Source: Melioribacter roseus P3M-2 (GTDB taxonomy: Bacteria > Bacteroidota > Ignavibacteria > Ignavibacteriales > Melioribacteraceae). Taken from it: DNA of 64,000 nt. Shown one piece after another: positions 35,130 to 44,863 of the stretch. Position 1 is the first letter of the stretch, and each line of letters starts with the position of its first letter. Where the stretch lies: positions 1,488,001-1,552,000 of the forward strand of contig NC_018178.1 in NCBI RefSeq assembly GCF_000279145.1. Direction: 5' to 3'. Position numbers and translations under genes: made by a program. The notes below the pieces were generated by a model. It saw only the letters and a program-made list of their open reading frames with translations. It did no database searches and was not told the DNA's origin.

Positions 35130-38100
35130 GTGAAAAACTCTTTAATATTAAGTCTGATCTTATTGCTGAGTATAACTTTGATTGATAATTCGCTTAGCGA
35201 GGCTCAATCAAAAGGAATCAAAAAGACGACCAATTATACAAGTATAGCTAAGATTACCGGCACAGCCGAGGGAAAGTCGATATCATATACAAACCCTTAC
35301 ACGAACCAGCAGGCAAAGCATTTTGCGGGAACTTTTAAGGGTACTCTTAATTCTCAAAACGAGAAATTTTATTGCGTCGATTTACAACACAGTCTGGTTT
35401 ATAATCAGGATTATTGGGACGAAAATTACACTCCTTCCGAAATTACTTATATTCTCAACAATTATTATCCTTACAAAACAAATTACCCCGGAAAATTGTC
35501 CGACAACAGCAAGGAAGCAGCCGCCGTTCAGTTTGCCATCTGGCATTTCAGCGACGGCGTGAATGCAAGCACAATATCGAACAATAATACGGTAAAAACG
35601 CGCGCCCTTGCGATTATTGCCGACGCCCAGGCAAATCATAACAACACGGCGCCTTTGCAGACGCTGGTTATTTTACCCGCATCTCAATCGCTTGCGGTTA
35701 ATACGCCCGCGCAATTCGCTGTTTATGCTTACGATTTGAACGGTAATCCGGCGGCTAATGTGGACATTCAAATCAGCGCATCACTCGGAACTTTGAACGC
35801 TACAACGGGCACAACCGACAATAACGGCCATGCCGGTCCTTTTACTCTTACTTATAACGGAGTCGGCGTCGCAAATTTAAGCGTTAGAGCCGAAGTCGAT
35901 ATTCCTCAGGGCACTCGCTATGTCCACTCGGCAAATCCGGGCGGAAAACAAAAACTCGTACTTGCTACTCCGACCGTCGATACAAAAGAAGAATACGCTA
36001 CCGTTGAATGGTATCAGGCAAGCGGATGCGATTTGAACGGTTATGTAACTTATACGCAAGGCGGATGGGGCAGTCCTTCAAACAGCGCTCCGGGCACTTT
36101 GAGAGACGCCCATTTCAGTTCGGTGTTCCCGAACGGAATGACAATCGGCGGAAATTATAAAATTACGCTTACGTCGTCATCGGCTGTTAGAAATTATTTG
36201 CCCGACGGCGGAACCGCAGAAGCGTTGAATCAAAACTATACCAATCCTACATCAAAAATTAATGTTCTTGCAGGACAATTAACCGCTTTGAAATTAAATG
36301 TATATTACAGCGCTGCAGGCTATCTGGGAACGAATTCCACTCCTCTCGGCGATTTGGTGATTACAAGCGGACCTTTTGCAGGCTACTCGGTTAACCAGTT
36401 TCTGGCATTTGCAGAATCGGCATTGGGCGGCGGCGATTTGAACGGATTTACTTATTCGGAAATTAACGAAGCCGCAACGGCTATAAACGAAAATTTCGAC
36501 AACGGCACAGTCGATAACGGATTTTTAACATGTCAATTGCCTGCCTCGTTGGGCAACAAAGTATGGGAAGATGCAAACAAAAACGGTTTGCAGGATAACG
36601 GCGAAAACGGCGTGCCAAATGTAACGGTTGAACTTTATTCCTGCGACAACAATCTGATTGCCGCTACAACCACAAACGCCCAGGGCGAATATCTCTTCGA
36701 CAATCTTACACCCGGCGATTATTACGTGAAATTCGTCCTTCCACAGGGCTACGTTTTTACAAATCAGGACGGCGGAAACGACGACGAGATCGATTCGGAC
36801 GCAAATATCAACACCGGCAAAACAGTTTGCACTACTTTGACATCGGGCGAAAACGATTTGTCGTGGGACGCCGGAATTTATGCGGAAACGGTATGTATGA
36901 ATAAAATCGGCAATTACGTATGGCACGATAAAAATGTCGACGGCATTCAAAATCAAAACGAAGAGGGAATCGAAGGCGTTGTTGTCGAATTGATGCAAAA
37001 CGGTCAGCTCGTTGCGGTCGATACTACGGATTCAAACGGCTATTACCTCTTCGAAAATTTACTCAACGGTTCGTATACCGTAAGACTTGCCGCTTCCAAT
37101 TTTACCGGCGGCGGAGTCCTGGTAAGCGACGCGCAGGTTAAATGGTATTCGACAAAATTAAACGAAGGCGGCAGCGACGAATTGGACAGCGACGGCGGAA
37201 TGAATCAACCGGTTAACGTAACTCTCGATTGCAACGACGATTTATCCGTCGATTTCGGATTCTATAAAACATGCGTCAGCGTAACGAAAACGGCGGACAA
37301 ACAGACTGCAAAGCCGGGCGACGTTATTACTTATACGTTTACAGTTGAAAATTGCGGCGACGTTACTCTCAGCGGCGGAGTCGATTTTTATGACGAATTA
37401 ATCAATCCGAACGGCGATCATAAAATCAAAAACATCTCGCCTGTTCATCCTGGCGAAGTCAAAACATTCACAAAGACATATACTGTTACGGAAGACGATT
37501 GCGGAATGCTCGTCAATGTGGTCAAAGCAGTAGGACATCCTGTTGACGGCTCGGCTTCGGCCGAAGACGAAGACGACGCTACGGTGGAAATCGACTGCGA
37601 ACTCTCGTGCGTAACCGACTGGAGCGTTCAATTGGGTCCCGACTCCGCAATATGCGAACTCGACCCGATGCCGATTACAATAAACGGTTCGGTTTCGCTT
37701 ACGCCGAATCCTTCCAAAGCTTATTTACAGTTATCGTGGCGGATTGTCGAGCCGAATGACGGCAGCGTCGACAATTCGACTCATTACGAAACTATTTTAA
37801 TTACTCAGGACACTACATTCTCGATTACGGCGCAGTGGCCCGGAGTTCGTCCTGAGGATCAGGTGGTCGAAATTCATTACGGCGTAAACGTTCTCGATTG
37901 CGACGGCAATCCGATCAAAAACGGCGCGGGCAGAGATTTGTACTGGTATCCCTGGGTATGCCCTCCGCCTCAGGAAAAACCCGCCGACGTTAGAATTGAA
38001 AAAACAGTCGACAATCCGGAGCCGGAATGCAACGAAACAATTAATTATACAATAAAAGTAACAAACGACGGTCCGAACAGAGCCACCGGAATACAGGTAA

Positions 38101-40286
38101 CCGACATACTTCCGCAGGGCTTGATATACAATTACAGTTCCGCTTCTCAAGGTGCATACGATACTACTACAGGGCTTTGGAACGTAGGCGACCTCGACTC
38201 TGCAAGCATTGCAACGCTTACAATAAATGTAACGGCAAGCTGCGAGCAGATTAATAATTCGATATTCGACCTCGGAGCGGCTAAAGATTATAATCTGTTC
38301 GTTATATACGACGTCGAACAGCCTTCTTCGGATACTCAGGGTAAAGTTGCCGTAGGACGCGACGCTTACTTTGCAAATTACAGCATCGGCGACCAATTGC
38401 CGGCAGGCATCGGCGACGTGCTGATTGTGGGTAGAGACCTGAATTTCATCAGCGGAGCCGTATACGGCGGCGTAGCATACGGTAATACGACAAACCTGCC
38501 TCAGAATTCGGTGAGCGTCAGCGGCGTTCTTCGTCAGGATAATCCGATTAACTTTGCCGCCGCTAAGACGTACCTCGAAAACCTGTCGACAACGCTTTCC
38601 GGTTATACGGTAACGGGAACCGTCGATTTTCAATACGGCGGCTTAACATTAACGGGCAACGACCCTTATCTGAATGTATTCAAAGTAAACGGAGCCGATT
38701 TATCGTCCGCAAACAACGTTACAATTAACGCTCCCAACGGTTCGGTAGTCCTTGTTAATATCGACGGAGCTAATGTTTCATGGACGGGCGGTCTTACGGT
38801 CAACGGCACAAGTATGACCAACGTACTTTATAATTTCTACGAAGCTACGGAATTGACAATACAGGGAATCGATGTGCGCGGTTCGATTCTCGCTCCTTTT
38901 GCCCATGTAGAATTTGTTACCGGAGTAATCAACGGTCAAATGATTTGTAAATCGTTCTCCGGCGCCGGTCAGATGAATTACGCTCCGTTTATAGGAAACA
39001 TCCCGTTCGAAAAAGAAATAACAAACATAGCTACGATTACGTCGACAATTTCCACCGATCCAAACGCAGATAATAATTCCGCAAGCGCGGTAATAAGAGT
39101 ATCGAATGCGGAAGACAATAATTCGTCGCAAGGCAGCGAGAATAATAATCAGAACTGGCAGTATGTAAACGGATTTTCGAACGGCGAGATTGTATATGCG
39201 ATGGCTTATGATAATTCCGGCGCAATATATGCCGGAACATGGGGCGGGAACGTATACCGCTCCGACGACGGCGGAAGCAACTGGACGAACATTAAAGCCA
39301 ATTTGCAGGCTGGATATATCTGGGCGCTCATTTTGAACGACGGCGTCTTATTCGCAGCTACGGAACAGGGCATATTCAAATACGACGGCGCTTCCTGGAA
39401 CGAAGCAGGACTCAACGGTATCGACGTTCACGATCTGGCCGCAAACAACGGACAGTTGATTGCAGGCACATGGGGATACGGCGTTTATGTATCGAACGAC
39501 AACGGTTTGACCTGGAATGAAATGAATACGGGTCTCGGATATAATTTGGTTATTCAATCGGTAACTGTTCATAACAACAAACTTTATGCAGCAAGCTACG
39601 GCGGCGGAGTATTTAAGTACGAAAATAATGCCTGGATAAAACTCAACGTCGGTTACGATTTCGTATGGTCGCTCTCGTCGAACTCGAACGCTCTCTTTGC
39701 GGGAACTTACGGAAGCGGTTTATATAAATCTGCGGACGACGGAGCTACCTGGGAAAAAGTTAACAATCTGCCAGCATTGTTTGTCTATTCGGTTGTTTCC
39801 GATTTGAGCGGCAAAGTATATGTAGCTTCGTGGACAAGCGGCGTATACAGCTCGGAAGATAACGGCGCCACATGGACTTCGCAGGGTCTCGGCGGCTTGG
39901 GAGTAAGTTCTCTTATCGTGACTCGGAATTCAGACGATGTTTTCGTAGGCACCAAAGAAGGTAAGATTCTTTTGAGCAGAAGAGAAAACAGCGTTACTTC
40001 AGTCGAATCGAACGACATACCTACGGATTTCGAGCTCAACCAGAATTATCCTAATCCGTTTAATCCCGTTACTACTATCAGATTCGGAGTTCCCGAAAGC
40101 GGAAATTATACGCTCAAAGTCTATAACATTCTCGGTCAGGAAGTAGCCACGCTGTTCGACGACTTTATGAGCGCCGGTTATCAGAAGATTACATTCAACG
40201 CAAGCTCGTTAGCTTCGGGAATGTATATCTACAGACTGACGGGTAAAAATGTAAACATTACGAAGAAAATGGTGCTTGTCAAGTAA
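35130..40286 (+). CDS. Giant thioester-domain surface protein with type IX sorting signal
   Basis: I chose GTG 35130 because GGAGGTAGGA lies just before it; ATG 35118 has no ribosome site. About 1718 residues in order: signal peptide (1-25); Cys-Gln thioester (TQXA-like) domain with Cys82 in FYCVDLQH and Gln134 in VQFAIWHFSDG; Ig-like Big domain (about 177-257); a beta-rich domain with YTQGGWG (about 290-465); two SdrD B-like domains (starts LGNKVWEDANKNG near 472 and IGNYVWHDKNVDG near 592); DUF11 (714-820); a beta domain (826-950); DUF11 (952-1040) interrupted by a choice-of-anchor A domain (1047-1290), then resuming; a BNR/Asp-box propeller (about 1340-1620); type IX sorting domain (NYPNPFNPVTTIRFG to the end). 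It is probably a surface adhesin that can bind a target covalently through the Cys-Gln thioester. That role is known for Gram-positive relatives and inferred here. Confidence 0.88.
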   Translation: MKNSLILSLILLLSITLIDNSLSEAQSKGIKKTTNYTSIAKITGTAEGKSISYTNPYTNQQAKHFAGTFKGTLNSQNEKFYCVDLQHSLVYNQDYWDENYTPSEITYILNNYYPYKTNYPGKLSDNSKEAAAVQFAIWHFSDGVNASTISNNNTVKTRALAIIADAQANHNNTAPLQTLVILPASQSLAVNTPAQFAVYAYDLNGNPAANVDIQISASLGTLNATTGTTDNNGHAGPFTLTYNGVGVANLSVRAEVDIPQGTRYVHSANPGGKQKLVLATPTVDTKEEYATVEWYQASGCDLNGYVTYTQGGWGSPSNSAPGTLRDAHFSSVFPNGMTIGGNYKITLTSSSAVRNYLPDGGTAEALNQNYTNPTSKINVLAGQLTALKLNVYYSAAGYLGTNSTPLGDLVITSGPFAGYSVNQFLAFAESALGGGDLNGFTYSEINEAATAINENFDNGTVDNGFLTCQLPASLGNKVWEDANKNGLQDNGENGVPNVTVELYSCDNNLIAATTTNAQGEYLFDNLTPGDYYVKFVLPQGYVFTNQDGGNDDEIDSDANINTGKTVCTTLTSGENDLSWDAGIYAETVCMNKIGNYVWHDKNVDGIQNQNEEGIEGVVVELMQNGQLVAVDTTDSNGYYLFENLLNGSYTVRLAASNFTGGGVLVSDAQVKWYSTKLNEGGSDELDSDGGMNQPVNVTLDCNDDLSVDFGFYKTCVSVTKTADKQTAKPGDVITYTFTVENCGDVTLSGGVDFYDELINPNGDHKIKNISPVHPGEVKTFTKTYTVTEDDCGMLVNVVKAVGHPVDGSASAEDEDDATVEIDCELSCVTDWSVQLGPDSAICELDPMPITINGSVSLTPNPSKAYLQLSWRIVEPNDGSVDNSTHYETILITQDTTFSITAQWPGVRPEDQVVEIHYGVNVLDCDGNPIKNGAGRDLYWYPWVCPPPQEKPADVRIEKTVDNPEPECNETINYTIKVTNDGPNRATGIQVTDILPQGLIYNYSSASQGAYDTTTGLWNVGDLDSASIATLTINVTASCEQINNSIFDLGAAKDYNLFVIYDVEQPSSDTQGKVAVGRDAYFANYSIGDQLPAGIGDVLIVGRDLNFISGAVYGGVAYGNTTNLPQNSVSVSGVLRQDNPINFAAAKTYLENLSTTLSGYTVTGTVDFQYGGLTLTGNDPYLNVFKVNGADLSSANNVTINAPNGSVVLVNIDGANVSWTGGLTVNGTSMTNVLYNFYEATELTIQGIDVRGSILAPFAHVEFVTGVINGQMICKSFSGAGQMNYAPFIGNIPFEKEITNIATITSTISTDPNADNNSASAVIRVSNAEDNNSSQGSENNNQNWQYVNGFSNGEIVYAMAYDNSGAIYAGTWGGNVYRSDDGGSNWTNIKANLQAGYIWALILNDGVLFAATEQGIFKYDGASWNEAGLNGIDVHDLAANNGQLIAGTWGYGVYVSNDNGLTWNEMNTGLGYNLVIQSVTVHNNKLYAASYGGGVFKYENNAWIKLNVGYDFVWSLSSNSNALFAGTYGSGLYKSADDGATWEKVNNLPALFVYSVVSDLSGKVYVASWTSGVYSSEDNGATWTSQGLGGLGVSSLIVTRNSDDVFVGTKEGKILLSRRENSVTSVESNDIPTDFELNQNYPNPFNPVTTIRFGVPESGNYTLKVYNILGQEVATLFDDFMSAGYQKITFNASSLASGMYIYRLTGKNVNITKKMVLVK

Positions 40287-40300
40287 TTCAAAGAGAGTTC

Positions 40301-40340
40301 AAAAAAACCCGGTAAGTGAATTTTCACTGCCGGGTTTTTT
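40301..40340. terminator. Bidirectional terminator after the giant gene
   Basis: An A-run (40301-40307), CCCGG...CCGGG stem with an inner AGTGA/TCACT helix and one bulge, and a T-run (40334-40340). It lies between the convergent giant gene and the M28 peptidase gene. Confidence 0.85.
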
Positions 40341-40368
40341 ATTTTAAAAAGTAATGACCGAAGTAATT

Positions 40369-41958
40369 CTACCTGCGTAAAATTTTTGGATAGTTCCCGT
40401 CGTTCGAAAGCGTGTAACCGATTTCGAATAATATTTTGATATCTTCGATAGCGCCCGAAAGGTTCCAATCGTCGTTGTACTCGTCGCTTACTTTATGATA
40501 ATGTTCTTTTGTCCATCTGCGGGAAAGTTCGGATATGTTTGTTTGCCCGTCTTCGGCTAGAATGCCATGTCTCAAATAGAGAGAAGGAATTCCGGCTTTG
40601 ACAAAATTATAATGGTCGGAACGGTAAAAACCGCCCGCTTCGGGCGAGGGGTCGGGCACAATCATTTTTCCGTATTTTCCCCCAGTTTTTTTAATGTAAG
40701 CGTCCAGCTCGGAATTACCCAGTCCCAAAACTGCGACGTCTTTGGTCTTACCGAATATATTGCCGCCGTCGATATTGAACGCCGCAATTGTCTTTTCGAG
40801 CGGGAGGACGGGATTTTTTACATAATATTCCGAACCCAGCAAACCCTGTTCTTCCGCTGCCAGTGCAACAAAAGCTATTGAACGTTTATGATCGACTTTC
40901 GAAAACGCTTCGGCAATTTCGAGTATCGAAGCCACACCGAGCGCGTTGTCTCTAGCGCCGTTATAAATATTGTCCCCTTTTAAGTCCGGATCGTATCCGA
41001 GATGGTCCCAATGAGCCATATAAAGAAGGTATTCGTCTGGCTTTTGGCTGCCCGGCAGAATGCCGATTAAATTACGCGTTTTAATACGGCTGATTTTATT
41101 CTTTATTTTCAGCGAAGTTTTTAAACCGAGGCTTTTGGAACGGAATCCGGGCTTTGCGGCATTCTCAAGTTCATTTTGCAGGTCTAAACCTGCCAGCTCA
41201 AAAATTTCTTTTGCTTTGTCGTATGTTATCCAGCCTTCGAATTTTGCTCTGGAAGAATTCTTGTCGCCGTCTTCGATAAAAAACTGCGGTCCGACTCTGC
41301 CGTTGCGAACAACTTCCCACGGATAGCTTGCAGCTTCGGTTTCGTGAATTATAAAAATACCGGCGGCGCCTTGTCTGGCTGCTTCTTCGTATTTATATGT
41401 CCATCTTCCGTAATAAGTCATCGCTCTGCCGGTAAATAAAGACGTATCATTTGCGGCAAAGCCCGGGTCGTTGACCATTACTATGATAATTTTATTCTTT
41501 ACGTCGACGCCTTCGAAATCGTTCCATCCGTATTCGGGCGCATTGATACCGTAACCGGCAAATATGACTTCGGTAGGCGGAACCTCGATTTCCTCGCGCG
41601 CCTGACGCGTTACGGCTACAAAATCGTCGGCGTGTTTAAGACTTACTTTTTTGCCGTCTTTAATAAAATCAATAACGGGAGTGACTTCCGGCGTAAGTTC
41701 CGTCAGTTCGAACGGCTGTTCGTAATTTCCCGAAGGGGATTTCAAACCGAGCTTTACAAATTCCTTTTTAAGGTAATCTATGGTCTTTTCTTCGCCTTCG
41801 TGACCGGGAGCTCTTCCCAGGAATTCGTCGGAAGAAATTATTTTAACTCTTTCAATAAGCGAGGTTTCGTCGATCTGCTTTAAAGCCTCGTCCAAGGTTT
41901 GAGACTTTAATGCGGCAAGCGCGGCTATAAACAACGCCGCAGTTATTAATTTTTTCAT
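40369..41958 (-). CDS. Secreted M28 family metallopeptidase
   Basis: This 529-residue zinc aminopeptidase-like protein has a signal peptide (to about residue 19). A protease-associated (PA) domain is inserted in the N-terminal half (around GIFIIHETEAASYPW). The M28 metal ligands are visible: His in MAHWDHLGYD (near 316), Asp in GARDNALGVAS (near 343), catalytic Glu-Glu in LAAEEQGLLGSEYY (near 367), and a final His in YRSDHYNFVKAGIPSLYL. Members cut N-terminal residues from peptides; this one probably acts in the periplasm or outside the cell. It converges with the giant protein gene. Confidence 0.92.
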   Translation of the reverse strand: MKKLITAALFIAALAALKSQTLDEALKQIDETSLIERVKIISSDEFLGRAPGHEGEEKTIDYLKKEFVKLGLKSPSGNYEQPFELTELTPEVTPVIDFIKDGKKVSLKHADDFVAVTRQAREEIEVPPTEVIFAGYGINAPEYGWNDFEGVDVKNKIIIVMVNDPGFAANDTSLFTGRAMTYYGRWTYKYEEAARQGAAGIFIIHETEAASYPWEVVRNGRVGPQFFIEDGDKNSSRAKFEGWITYDKAKEIFELAGLDLQNELENAAKPGFRSKSLGLKTSLKIKNKISRIKTRNLIGILPGSQKPDEYLLYMAHWDHLGYDPDLKGDNIYNGARDNALGVASILEIAEAFSKVDHKRSIAFVALAAEEQGLLGSEYYVKNPVLPLEKTIAAFNIDGGNIFGKTKDVAVLGLGNSELDAYIKKTGGKYGKMIVPDPSPEAGGFYRSDHYNFVKAGIPSLYLRHGILAEDGQTNISELSRRWTKEHYHKVSDEYNDDWNLSGAIEDIKILFEIGYTLSNDGNYPKILRR

Positions 41959-42070
41959 TTTATTTTTATATTTTGTTTGGGAATCGGCTCAATATACGAT
42001 TTGAACAAGTAGTATTCAACGACTAAATTTTATGACGGATAATATCGATAATAAAACAAAAAGGGGAATT

Positions 42071-42472
42071 ATGAAGCATTTGGTCTATTTGGCGGCGTTC
42101 GTATTGGCTGCAGGATTAAATTCGTGCGCTACGTTTATCAATTCCACAACTCAGGAAATTGAAATTAAATCGACGCCGGAAAATGCAAGCATAACAATAG
42201 ACGGTAAAAAATTCGGATTAACTCCCCAAATTGTAAATATCGACAGAGGGAGAAATCACGTTTTAAAAATCGAACTCGACGGATACGAACCGTACGAAAC
42301 ACAGCTTACGAGAAAGATTTCCTTCTGGTTTTGGGGCAATGCGCTCAACGGTTTTATTCCCGGCATGACCATCGACATGTTTACAGGCTCGATGTATAAC
42401 CTTTTCCCCGAGAATATATCGGTCGAATTGCAAAAAACAAAAGAAGACGATAGCAACAGAAGACGCAGATAA
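42071..42472 (+). CDS. PEGA domain lipoprotein
   Basis: With start ATG 42071 (preceded by AAAGGGG), this is a 133-residue protein with a lipobox LNSC (Cys19). It has a PEGA domain: EIEIKSTPENASITIDGKK, then LKIELDGYEPYE. A short hydrophobic segment with GNALNGFIPGMTID follows. PEGA modules occur in surface and cell-envelope proteins; the function is unknown. A longer frame from 42032 lacks a ribosome site. It converges with the sucrose synthase gene 5 bp away. Confidence 0.82.
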   Translation: MKHLVYLAAFVLAAGLNSCATFINSTTQEIEIKSTPENASITIDGKKFGLTPQIVNIDRGRNHVLKIELDGYEPYETQLTRKISFWFWGNALNGFIPGMTIDMFTGSMYNLFPENISVELQKTKEDDSNRRRR

Positions 42473-42477
42473 TCCGT

Positions 42478-44859
42478 TTATCTTTTCATATGCTCTTCGA
42501 GTAAAATTTTCGCCCTCGATTTGTAGATTGTATGGTAAATCAAATCGAGATACGCGTTTATATCCTCGTGTTCCAGATTTGTTGCGTACTTCCAGAATCC
42601 GTATAGCTTGGCAAGCGACAAAAGTCGTTTTGAGTAGAGCTTCCAGCTGTATTTTTCGGTTACCCTTTTAATCGCCGCTTTTGAAAGTTTGTCCCAAACA
42701 GATGAATCGATATAAGAGTCGCTGAGGAATCGAACGATTTTTTCGGTAGTTTCTTCCTGGTTGACGGGATCGATGTGAAAACCATTAACTCCGTTCTGAA
42801 TTATTTCGAGGGGGCCTCCGTATTTGGTGGCAAATACGGGCAAACCCGAAGTCATCGCTTCCAGAACTGTTAATCCGAAACCTTCGAATAATGCCGGTTG
42901 AACAAAAATACCTCTTCGTTCTGCAATAATTCTGTAGGCTTCTCCCGATTCGTCTTTCGGAAGAAGCTTGCCAATCCATCTTATTTTATTGTGAAGTTTA
43001 TATTTTGTAATCAACTCGTGCATTAATCGGATTTGCTCTTTTTCTTCATAATCATCCGTCATGGTTTCGTCTATTTTGCCTGCAACGACAATCAAATTCG
43101 AAGTTTGTTGAAGTTCCTCGCTTTCGCCGAAGCAACGCACGAGGAAACTGATATTTTTAATTCTGTCGAGACGGGACATAGTGAAAATAGGGGTTTTCTC
43201 CGGATTGTCGAGCCACCCGATTACATCCGGGTCTTCTGAATTTGAAAAGAATAAATTTTCGATGCGTCTCTTGGTTTCTTTGAGTCGCCATTTCGTTTTG
43301 GGATAAGGGAAATAAATTTTTTCGTTGACGCCCGGAGACACTATGTTGAATTTAACATGAAAAGGATTAACTCCGTTCTCGACGCGGTATAGTCCCGGCA
43401 TTGTAAAATGCATATACGATTCGTATTGCCCGATCGATTTTTCCGTGCCGGCTATTTCCTGGAACGACGAAGTGATTAAAAAATCGGCCGAGTTTATTGC
43501 CAATAAATCGGCGGTAAACTGCATGGAGAAATGGTAATATTTTTCGAGGTCGTACCAATAGAGAGCGCTGTAGAGATATTTACTCTTTTCGAGCGCATGA
43601 GCAATTCCGCATTGAGTAACTTTGAATTTCTTTGCCAACAAATAGGCAACAAGATTTCCGTCCGAGTAATTACCGATTATCAAGTCGGGTCTTTTTTTGA
43701 ATTCGGCCAGAAGGGCTGTATAAGAATCTTCCGCGAAGTCTTCGAGATAAGGCCATATTTCAAATCTAGAAATCCATTCGTCGGTCACCCGTTTGTTGTA
43801 TTCCCTGAAGGGGACTCGCAGTATCCACGAGTTTTTAGCGCCGTAAATTTTTTCCAATCTTTGGTTGCAGGTTGTTCCTCTTGCATTTGGAATTAATCGC
43901 GTAAGAACTATAATCTTGGGCAAAAGATTAAGCCCCGACTTTTTCAAAGAATCAATCAATTGTTTTTCGAGCGCTTTTACCTGGTCGAGTATATAAACGA
44001 CCTGCCCGCCCGTATCCGGCAAGCCCAGCACTCCCTCCTGACCGAAAAATCCGTGCGGGGAAATTATCGCTATATTTAAAATCATCGGAATCGAAGAAAT
44101 AAATTCCGCCAGCGCATTGTGGTCGGGCGAGTTTAGCAGCTGGTCGAGTAAATTGAGATTATGTGTGATTGTGCCTGCGTCTTTGCCCAGACCTTTTTCA
44201 AAACCCAATTCCTGAAGAATATGCTTAATGTTTTCGTAAGGGGTATTTGCCGGATGGTTGCCGAGTTTGGCGAGAGCGGCGTTAATTTGGTTGTTGAGAT
44301 GTTTTGTGTCTTTTATCCGATCGTTCAGTATAAGCTGTTCGCCGTTAAAATTATGCAGACGTATAAAATCGAAAAGATTTTTTTTCCATCTTTCTTCGTT
44401 CGTAAACATTTGGCTGGAAAGGAAACGATTTAAATATTCGACCCCCGACCCGATGTATTTTATGTCTCGTACTGCCGGCGATTTGTCGTAGAAAGGTTTG
44501 AAGTTCAGATTTAAAGTCGTGTTGAGAGTGTCGGGTTTCGCTACGGTTTCTTTGTAAATAAGAAATTCCTTTGACGATATTTCTTCTATAAGGAATTCCT
44601 CAAGACTGATGCGATAAAATTTGATCGAAGCTATTTTAATTCTTACGTCCAGAATAACCGAATGGTCGAGCGATATCGTTTCCTGAATCTTTTCGATAAA
44701 TTCATATAGCCCTGAATTCTTGTCATATCCCGAGGCGACGTAGAGATTTATCAGTTCGCCCGTAATCATTAATTTCTTCGGTTGCGTGGAAACGGCTTTT
44801 AGAAAGTCGTAAAAATCGTTATGAAAAGTTTCCGCCGTTTTATAAATGTCTTTGATCAT
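42478..44859 (-). CDS. Sucrose synthase
   Basis: This 793-residue GT4 enzyme reversibly converts sucrose plus NDP to fructose plus NDP-glucose. It has the N-terminal sucrose synthase regulatory region (1-260). The GT-B domain starts with AIISPHGFFGQEGVLGLPDTGGQVVYILDQ-like features: the sequence GLPDTGGQVVYILDQ and LTRLIPNARGTTCNQRLE are characteristic. The C-terminal half has MSRLDRIKNI and the E-x7-E motif in PALFEGFGLTVLEAM. Length is that of plant and bacterial enzymes. It is the last gene of the operon with sucrose-phosphate synthase 4 bp upstream. It is probably used for sucrose turnover or NDP-glucose supply. Confidence 0.92.
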   Translation of the reverse strand: MIKDIYKTAETFHNDFYDFLKAVSTQPKKLMITGELINLYVASGYDKNSGLYEFIEKIQETISLDHSVILDVRIKIASIKFYRISLEEFLIEEISSKEFLIYKETVAKPDTLNTTLNLNFKPFYDKSPAVRDIKYIGSGVEYLNRFLSSQMFTNEERWKKNLFDFIRLHNFNGEQLILNDRIKDTKHLNNQINAALAKLGNHPANTPYENIKHILQELGFEKGLGKDAGTITHNLNLLDQLLNSPDHNALAEFISSIPMILNIAIISPHGFFGQEGVLGLPDTGGQVVYILDQVKALEKQLIDSLKKSGLNLLPKIIVLTRLIPNARGTTCNQRLEKIYGAKNSWILRVPFREYNKRVTDEWISRFEIWPYLEDFAEDSYTALLAEFKKRPDLIIGNYSDGNLVAYLLAKKFKVTQCGIAHALEKSKYLYSALYWYDLEKYYHFSMQFTADLLAINSADFLITSSFQEIAGTEKSIGQYESYMHFTMPGLYRVENGVNPFHVKFNIVSPGVNEKIYFPYPKTKWRLKETKRRIENLFFSNSEDPDVIGWLDNPEKTPIFTMSRLDRIKNISFLVRCFGESEELQQTSNLIVVAGKIDETMTDDYEEKEQIRLMHELITKYKLHNKIRWIGKLLPKDESGEAYRIIAERRGIFVQPALFEGFGLTVLEAMTSGLPVFATKYGGPLEIIQNGVNGFHIDPVNQEETTEKIVRFLSDSYIDSSVWDKLSKAAIKRVTEKYSWKLYSKRLLSLAKLYGFWKYATNLEHEDINAYLDLIYHTIYKSRAKILLEEHMKR

Positions 44860-44863
44860 TTTA

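Noticed and set aside
37797-38633. 278-codon minus-strand open frame inside the giant surface protein gene
   Set aside because: It is antisense to a strongly supported domain series and has no recognisable protein features; long antisense frames are common here because of codon bias.
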